From assembly GCA_040387035.1 (NCBI GenBank), contig JAZKEN010000033.1:1-10375 (forward strand): a stretch of DNA of 10,375 bases. Reading direction: 5' to 3'. Made by a program: the position numbers and the translations under genes. The DNA is from Methylotenera_A sp040387035 (GTDB lineage Bacteria; Pseudomonadota; Gammaproteobacteria; Burkholderiales; Methylophilaceae). Below, in pieces: positions 6,421 to 10,375 of the stretch. The notes below the pieces were generated by a model that was not told where the DNA came from, made no database searches, and saw only the letters and a list, made by a program, of their open reading frames with translations. How positions within the stretch are numbered: the first letter of the stretch is position 1; each line of letters opens with the position of its first letter.

Positions 6421-7038
6421 ATGTTAAAAAATATTTTGAAACATGTAGTTATGTTGAATTTGGTTTTAGGCTCAACAGCAGTTTTAGCAAGTACTTATAG
6501 TTTCACGGGTGTAAATGCTAATGAAGTGAATGTTAGTAGTCAACTTTCAGTAGACGTTACACAAGTTGGTAATACTGTAGACTTTAAGTTTATTAATGCG
6601 GCTGGTGGTGTTAACGTATTTGTCGGTTCTATTTATTTCGATTTTCTAGGCGCCGATTTAATCAGCTCTTTAAGTCAAACTGGCCAACAAGGTACAGTGG
6701 CATTTACAACTGATGTTACGCCAAATGGTGCTTTCCCTGAAGGTAACACAATTAATTTTACAACCGATGCCGATGCTACAAAAAGTGGTGCTGCATCTAA
6801 TGCTCTTAATATCGGTGAATATTTAATATTAACTGCAGTTTTAAATCCTAATGCAAATATTGATACTCTATTAGCAAACGGTGGTTTACGAATTGGCTTG
6901 CACGTTCAAGGTTTTGCAAGTGGAGGTAGTGATAGCTATGTTACAGGTACTCCGTCAGCTGTGCCATTGCCAGCAGCTGGTTGGTTGTTCGGTTCAGCCC
7001 TAGTTGGTTTAATGGGTTTAAGACGTAGAAAACTATAA
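6421..7038 (+). CDS. Secreted PEP-CTERM-like sorting-tail protein B
   Basis: This is an exported protein of unknown function, 205 aa. Its signal peptide (LKNILKHVV, then a hydrophobic run to VLA before STYSF) and its C-terminal VPLPAAGWLFG sorting tail ending RRRKL mark it as an exosortase substrate. The tail is about 19/25 identical to that of protein A, while the bodies do not resemble each other. The body is cysteine-free, rich in Asn, Gly, Val and Thr with alternating hydrophobic residues suggesting beta structure. The segment LRIGLHVQGFASGGSDSYV resembles other PEP-CTERM proteins I recall. Tandem ATGs at 6418 and 6421 follow AAGGGG (6409-6414); the second has the better spacing of 6 nt. 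Two sampled 60-nt stretches are about 33% GC, against about 48% in one from dacB. It is flanked by its own promoter-like element and terminator. Confidence 0.85.
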   Translation: MLKNILKHVVMLNLVLGSTAVLASTYSFTGVNANEVNVSSQLSVDVTQVGNTVDFKFINAAGGVNVFVGSIYFDFLGADLISSLSQTGQQGTVAFTTDVTPNGAFPEGNTINFTTDADATKSGAASNALNIGEYLILTAVLNPNANIDTLLANGGLRIGLHVQGFASGGSDSYVTGTPSAVPLPAAGWLFGSALVGLMGLRRRKL

Positions 7039-7057
7039 TAAAAAGATAATAATAAGT

Positions 7058-7088
7058 AAGGCGATGGTGCAAACCATCGCCTTTTTTT
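7058..7088 (+). terminator. Intrinsic terminator, PEP-CTERM-like gene B
   Basis: An 11-bp stem, AAGGCGATGGT (7058-7068) / ACCATCGCCTT (7073-7083), closes a GCAA tetraloop of the stable GNRA class. A run of seven T (7082-7088) follows. This is a strong Rho-independent terminator. Its sequence resembles the one after gene A: both have GGyGATGG, a purine-rich loop and CCATCrCC. Confidence 0.94.
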
Positions 7089-7171
7089 ATGGTCTTTAAA
7101 AATGTGGCAATGAATAAAAACTAAATTAAAGTATGATAATAAATTCTTAATTACTCTTGAAATTCTCACTT

Positions 7172-7627
7172 ATGAAGCTCATTAATATTGTATTGGCAGG
7201 TACATTTGTACTGACTCTGAATGCTTGCCAAGCTGAATCCAACCCATCATCACAGGAAAAACCCGCAATGACTGCAGCAATTACAGAACTACAGAAAATA
7301 GATACCCAAGTGGGTACCGGCCGTGAGGCTGAACCAGGTTTTAACGTCACCGTGCATTACACTGGCTGGTTATACGACGAAGCGGCAGAAGGCAAAAAAG
7401 GCAAAAAGTTTGATAGTAGCGTTGACAGAAAAGAGCCGTTTAATTTCTTTTTAGGCGGCGGTCAAGTGATTCAAGGTTGGGATGAAGGTTTTGCAGGCAT
7501 GAAAATCGGCGGCAAGCGCACGCTTATTATTCCAGCTGAGATGGGTTACGGTGCACGTGGCGCGGGTGGTGTGATTCCGCCGAATGCTACATTGGTATTC
7601 GATGTAGAGCTCCTAGACGTCAAATAA
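7172..7627 (+). CDS. Lipoprotein FKBP-type peptidyl-prolyl isomerase
   Basis: This is a predicted membrane-anchored FKBP that catalyses cis-trans isomerisation of Xaa-Pro bonds and probably helps fold envelope proteins. The 151-aa product begins with a lipoprotein signal peptide whose lipobox TLNAC puts the lipidated Cys at 19. A short linker and a single FKBP domain (about 39-150) follow. FKBP pocket residues are visible: Tyr63 (HYTG), Phe80-Asp81 (KKFDSS), Val99-Ile100 with Trp103 (GQVIQGWDEG), Tyr126 (MGYGARG) and Phe143 (LVFDVELL). A loop of about 7 residues (AAEGKKG) is inserted before KFDSS. The ATG at 7172 is chosen for the signal peptide although no Shine-Dalgarno precedes it. An ATG at 7268, after AGGA at 7254-7257, would give a cytosolic form. 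A weak -10-like TATGAT lies at 7132-7137. Confidence 0.92.
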   Translation: MKLINIVLAGTFVLTLNACQAESNPSSQEKPAMTAAITELQKIDTQVGTGREAEPGFNVTVHYTGWLYDEAAEGKKGKKFDSSVDRKEPFNFFLGGGQVIQGWDEGFAGMKIGGKRTLIIPAEMGYGARGAGGVIPPNATLVFDVELLDVK

Positions 7628-7635
7628 AAATTATC

Positions 7636-7735
7636 TTTTGGGCGCATTGCTTCGTTGCGCGGTACTCACTTCCTCGATGGACTATTTGTCCTATCTCGTC
7701 GTTGCGTTCCGTGCGCCTAGCACTGCATCCCAAAA
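7636..7735. repeat. Structured intergenic element, probable dispersed repeat
   Basis: The element is bounded by inverted arms TTTTGGG (7636-7642) and CCCAAAA (7729-7735). Nested arms are GGCGCA (7641-7646) / TGCGCC (7712-7717), a local hairpin GCGCA...TGCGC within 7642-7660, and a central hairpin GGAC-TATTT-GTCC. TCGTTGCG occurs twice, at 7652-7659 and 7699-7706. One minus-strand frame is stop-free across the element, and its conceptual peptide (ERNDEIGQIVHRGSEYRAT) recalls spurious short ORFs seen in many proteobacterial genomes. I therefore infer a dispersed repeat. It fills most of the 155-nt gap between the FKBP and OsmC genes. No T-run follows, so it is not a classical terminator. Confidence 0.6.
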
Positions 7736-7782
7736 TTTTAATTTTATGCGCTTAGTGAAGTCTTAAAAACACAGGATAAAAA

Positions 7783-8205
7783 ATGAAAGTAAGAATTAAA
7801 TGGGTTGAAGACGTCAGTTTCGTGGGTGAATCCGAAACTGGGCATGCGGTAGTTTTAGACGGTGCACCGGAAAACGGTGGCCGTAATATCGGCATGCGCC
7901 CAATGGAAATGCTGCTGATCGGTATGGGTGCTTGCACCTCATTTGATGTAGTGACAATACTAAAAAAATCACGGCAACCCATCGTGGATTGTGTGGCAGA
8001 AATCGATGCGACACGTGCTGAAGAAGTGCCAAAAGTGTTTACTAAAATCCATGTGCATTTTGTGATTACCGGTAATAACCTTAACCTGACCCAAGTCGAG
8101 CGTGCGGTTAAATTGTCGGCTGAAAAGTATTGCTCAGCATCGATTATGCTGGCCAAATCAGTTGAAATCACACATGATTTTGTGATTAAGGAAGTGGCTG
8201 CATAA
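7783..8205 (+). CDS. OsmC family protein, YhfA-like
   Basis: This is a cytosolic member of the OsmC/Ohr superfamily, 140 aa. The two reactive cysteines of the family are present: Cys51 in GMGACTSFDVVTIL and Cys117 in SAEKYCSASIML. Ohr and OsmC reduce organic hydroperoxides through this pair. The sequence is nearest to E. coli YhfA (shared pattern KWVE...F.GES.SGH, PMEM, D.V.IL.K.RQ, VDC, SAEKYCS..ML.K.V.ITH), whose substrate is not firmly established, so peroxidase activity is an inference. AGGA at 7773-7776 gives 6-nt spacing to the ATG. The stop and the next gene's start share one base (TAATG), which points to translational coupling with the VOC protein. Confidence 0.93.
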   Translation: MKVRIKWVEDVSFVGESETGHAVVLDGAPENGGRNIGMRPMEMLLIGMGACTSFDVVTILKKSRQPIVDCVAEIDATRAEEVPKVFTKIHVHFVITGNNLNLTQVERAVKLSAEKYCSASIMLAKSVEITHDFVIKEVAA

Positions 8206-8651
8206 TGCAAGACGACACATCAAAAAGCTCTTCGTCAAAAAATACCCTGCCTAACAATGTCAGGCCAACAGGTATGTTGGGAATTCGCCATGTGGCTTTA
8301 TTTGTAAAAGACCTTGAATTGGCTATTGATTTCTATACGCGCATTATGGGTATGAGAATCGAATGGCAGCCTGATGTGGATAATGTGTATTTAACCAATG
8401 ATGGCGATGTGTTTGCCTTGCATCGCGTGGACTATGTGCCACAGGCGCAGCAGCGGCTTGACCATATTGGCTTTGTGCTACAAACAGCAGAAGATGTAGA
8501 CAACTGGCATGCGTATTTTGTACGCAGCGGGGTAAAAATCACCGAAGCGCCAAAAACACATCGCGATGGTGCACGTGGGTTTTACTGCCTGGATTCGGTG
8601 GGGCATTTATTAGAGCTGATTTACCACCCGCCGATATCTGGCAGCAGGTAA
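8205..8651 (+). CDS. VOC (glyoxalase-fold) family protein
   Basis: This 148-aa protein has one vicinal-oxygen-chelate domain made of two beta-alpha-beta-beta-beta modules, about residues 25-76 and 84-141. Metal-ligand candidates sit at the expected places: His29 (IRHVALFV), His87 (LDHIGFVL) and Glu137 (HLLELIYHPP). That pattern fits glyoxalase, fosfomycin-resistance or extradiol-dioxygenase-like members; a single short domain fits the smaller lyase/dioxygenase-like groups and the substrate cannot be told. The first 23 residues are polar (rich in Ser, Lys, Asn) and probably disordered. The ATG at 8205 overlaps the OsmC stop by 1 nt, with AAGGA upstream at 8188-8192. An alternative ATG at 8274 begins directly at the domain. 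It converges with the minus-strand gene 13 nt downstream. Confidence 0.9.
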   Translation: MQDDTSKSSSSKNTLPNNVRPTGMLGIRHVALFVKDLELAIDFYTRIMGMRIEWQPDVDNVYLTNDGDVFALHRVDYVPQAQQRLDHIGFVLQTAEDVDNWHAYFVRSGVKITEAPKTHRDGARGFYCLDSVGHLLELIYHPPISGSR

Positions 8652-8664
8652 ATATGCGTTGAGG

Positions 8665-8982
8665 TCACTGCGGTACGATTTTTACATCCAGGGGCTCTTC
8701 ATTTTCCAGCACGCTGAGTAGTCTATCCACATTAGGATGTTTGCCAGGACAGTTTTCGGCATCTTCAGTGTGTTCTGCAAACAAGGCCAAACCCTCAACA
8801 GCAGCATCAAGCGTAATGGCGCCAAACATTTTGTATAAATGATTAAACACTTTGAGTGAGCCTTGGCTGCCTGGCTTGTTTTCAATCACCCCGGCCGGCT
8901 TGCCATTTCCAAAGAACAATTCAATTCTTTTAACGTCGTCGACGCTATCTAATGTTTGTAACACATCACTAAATTTTTGCAT
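8665..8982 (-). CDS. DUF2322-like small protein
   Basis: This is a 105-aa soluble, acidic protein of unknown function with no signal peptide or membrane segment. The pattern ending the first half, IENKPGSQGSLKVFNHL, and the later LALFAEHTEDAE...PGKHPNVDRLL are what I recall of the DUF2322 family found in Betaproteobacteria. That assignment is from memory. AGGA (complement of 8991-8994) lies 8 nt before the ATG, supporting the start. It is 38 nt downstream of coq7 on the same strand and is probably the last gene of that transcript. Only 13 nt separate it from the convergent VOC gene, and no terminator hairpin is evident there. Confidence 0.8.
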   Translation of the reverse strand: MQKFSDVLQTLDSVDDVKRIELFFGNGKPAGVIENKPGSQGSLKVFNHLYKMFGAITLDAAVEGLALFAEHTEDAENCPGKHPNVDRLLSVLENEEPLDVKIVPQ

Positions 8983-9020
8983 TTCAATTATCCTATAGTT
9001 GCTCGTTTGATGATGTCGTT

Positions 9021-9644
9021 TTAAATGTAATGAGCGGTTGAAGTCATTATTTTTGAAGCGATTTTCATGCCAGCTTTGATTGGTTCTGGTAATTCGCTTG
9101 CGCCCAACTCTTTTGCTTCTTGCGCATGTGCTGCCTCGTCTTGCTGCATTTGGCTAATAATGGTGCGGGTTTTAGTATCGGTTTCACTAAGTTTATTTAA
9201 ATGGCTTTGCAAGTGGTTGGATACTTGTCGTTCGGTTTCTGCTAAAAATCCTAGATTCCACTTATCATCAAGCGCCCCAGCTACCGCCCCTAGCGTAAAG
9301 CTGCCAACATACCATACAGGGTTCAGCCAGCTTTTGCGGCCACCTAGCTCATTGATGCGCCCTTCACACCAGGCTAGATGATCGGTTTCTTCATCGGCCG
9401 CCTGCTGCAGGCTTTGTGCGATTTGCGGATTGCGCGATGTTAACGCTTGGCCGCTGTATAAGGCTTGTGCGCACACTTCACCAACATGATTGATGCGCAT
9501 CAAAGCAACCGTCTGCTTTTTTTCAGATTCCGTTAACGGTGATTCTTCAATATGCGCATCAGGCCGCAATCTGCCCGCATTGGCCTGCGCAAAAACGGTA
9601 TGCAAGCCTTTATCAAACGTTGTAATTAGTTTATCAATGAACAT
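9021..9644 (-). CDS. coq7: Coq7, demethoxyubiquinone hydroxylase
   Basis: Coq7 is a ferritin-like di-iron membrane-associated monooxygenase of aerobic ubiquinone synthesis, hydroxylating the 3-methyl-6-methoxy-1,4-benzoquinol intermediate at the ring's last free position. The 207-aa length matches bacterial Coq7. Di-iron ligands are visible in order: Glu56 (NHVGEVCAQALY), Glu86 and His89 (EETDHLAWC), a glutamate in AETERQV (Glu136 or Glu138), and Glu170 and His173 (QDEAAHAQEA). The hydrophobic segment VGSFTLGAVAGAL fits the membrane-facing helix. The Shine-Dalgarno AGGA (complement of 9651-9654) is 6 nt from the ATG and overlaps the stop of the upstream Fe-S gene, so the two are likely translationally coupled. 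Coq7 replaces UbiF in many Alpha- and Betaproteobacteria and implies oxygen-dependent ubiquinone synthesis. Confidence 0.97.
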   Translation of the reverse strand: MFIDKLITTFDKGLHTVFAQANAGRLRPDAHIEESPLTESEKKQTVALMRINHVGEVCAQALYSGQALTSRNPQIAQSLQQAADEETDHLAWCEGRINELGGRKSWLNPVWYVGSFTLGAVAGALDDKWNLGFLAETERQVSNHLQSHLNKLSETDTKTRTIISQMQQDEAAHAQEAKELGASELPEPIKAGMKIASKIMTSTAHYI

Positions 9645-9652
9645 ATATCATC

Positions 9653-10375
9653 CTAATCAATTGAACCAGTATAACCCAATTGTGTGGCAATAATTGTCAC
9701 AGGATGCACTACTTTTAGCGACTTATTTTGTGCACGCAAGCCCGCAGCGATATGCAGAGCGCAGCCTATATTGCTAGTGGCAAGTAGAACGGCCTTGGTT
9801 TTATCGATGGCGGATAGTTTGTCCTTTAATAATGCATCTGCCATAGCGGCTTGGGTCAGCATATAGGCACCGGCACCACCGCAGCATTGCGCATTGCCAG
9901 TCAAATTGTACACCTTGGCAGAAGGAATTTTTTTAAGCAATGCCAGCACATCGGCATGCGATTTTTGAACGTTTCTTAAAGTGCATGGCTCATGCAATGC
10001 AACTTCATCGGCAAGTGGCTGCAATATAATATCTTGCCAGTCGCATTGCATTAAAAAAGCGCTGATATCTTTTACCGTTAAATCGGCGTAATCGTGCAAG
10101 CCAGCCCCGCAGCCACTTGCCACGGTAATGACGGGGTTTGCTTTGCTAAAGGCGGCGTCATTTTTAGTGATGTAGTCTTTTGCAAGGCTGCTATTGCCTT
10201 GTTGCCTTGCCAGCCCGCCGCAACAGGTTTGTGCTTTAGGGATATGCACATCGTAACCCAGTCGGTTCAGTACAAATACGCTGGCACGCAAAGTGTCTGT
10301 ATCGAAAGTATTGCTGATACAGCCTAAAAATAAACTGACATCGCCTTTTTTATGATGCTTTGTGCGGTATAGCTC
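9653..10375 (-). CDS. CCG-domain Fe-S oxidoreductase, GlcF-like (5' end missing)
   Basis: This is the C-terminal 240 residues of a larger protein; the reading frame is open to the window edge with no convincing start inside. Two cysteine-rich CCG repeats are present. The first has LFLGCISN plus QTCCGGLAR, the second HEPCTLRN plus QCCGGAGAY, and an intervening ASGCGAG and the late SNIGCALHI add cysteines. These domains bind Fe-S clusters or act with FAD partners in GlcF, GlpC, LutA and HdrB proteins. The missing N-terminal half probably holds two 4Fe-4S motifs, as in GlcF. Annotators often call such proteins glycolate oxidase Fe-S subunit, but without the start or GlcD/GlcE neighbours the substrate is not settled. 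The stop TAG overlaps the coq7 ribosome-binding site. Confidence 0.85.
   Translation of the reverse strand, partial: ELYRTKHHKKGDVSLFLGCISNTFDTDTLRASVFVLNRLGYDVHIPKAQTCCGGLARQQGNSSLAKDYITKNDAAFSKANPVITVASGCGAGLHDYADLTVKDISAFLMQCDWQDIILQPLADEVALHEPCTLRNVQKSHADVLALLKKIPSAKVYNLTGNAQCCGGAGAYMLTQAAMADALLKDKLSAIDKTKAVLLATSNIGCALHIAAGLRAQNKSLKVVHPVTIIATQLGYTGSID

Noticed and set aside
7636..7735. Small protein or CRISPR-like repeat in the FKBP-OsmC gap
   Set aside because: The stop-free minus-strand frame has no ribosome site and looks like the passive reading of a repeat. TCGTTGCG occurs only twice with no regular spacers, so it is not an array.
7752..8210. A 152-codon open frame on - opposite the OsmC-like gene
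   Set aside because: It lies almost entirely antisense to a well-supported OsmC gene, and its translation shows no family features.
8652..8664. Terminator between the convergent VOC and DUF2322-like genes
   Set aside because: Only 13 nt are available and they hold no inverted repeat or T-run. Termination may happen inside the opposing genes or be Rho-dependent.

Overview
The window looks like a chromosomal segment of a betaproteobacterium. The best guess is a Methylophilaceae-type methylotroph such as Methylotenera. This rests on gene content: a Coq7-type ubiquinone hydroxylase next to a CCG-domain Fe-S protein and a DUF2322-like protein, a secreted azurin, an OMPLA phospholipase with an N-terminal cysteine-containing extension, and PEP-CTERM-like sorting tails of the VPxPAAGWLFG type. 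The genus is an inference. A run of exactly 100 N inside pldA shows that this is a draft scaffold.

Layout. (1) Positions 1-1630: a Tas-type aldo/keto reductase on + converges with an azurin gene on -. A strong hairpin lies between them, and its T-run serves the azurin transcript. (2) Positions 1631-1801: an AT-rich divergent intergenic region with an 18-bp interrupted palindrome. (3) Positions 1802-5555: a tight + strand cluster of pldA (outer-membrane phospholipase A, interrupted by the gap), bioA (biotin synthesis) and dacB (periplasmic PBP4-type DD-peptidase). bioA and dacB overlap by 4 nt. (4) Positions 5556-7088: two consecutive monocistronic PEP-CTERM-like genes. They are AT-richer than their neighbours, and each has its own promoter-like region and intrinsic terminator. 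Their bodies are unrelated, but their sorting tails are near-identical and they share a 16-nt upstream element. (5) Positions 7172-8651: a lipoprotein FKBP-type peptidyl-prolyl isomerase, a structured repeat-like intergenic element of about 100 nt, then a YhfA-like OsmC protein whose stop overlaps the start of a VOC (glyoxalase-fold) protein. (6) Positions 8665-10375: a - strand cluster, in transcription order a 5'-truncated CCG-domain Fe-S protein, coq7 and a DUF2322-like gene.

The products fall into envelope work (PldA, DacB, exported FKBP, the two sorting-tail proteins), respiration and redox chemistry (azurin, Coq7, the Fe-S protein, Tas, OsmC) and one cofactor gene (BioA). I found no wholly new multi-gene system. 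The least explained signals are the matched upstream elements of the two PEP-CTERM-like genes and the structured element at 7636-7735. No rRNA, tRNA, CRISPR array, transposase or phage gene was seen.
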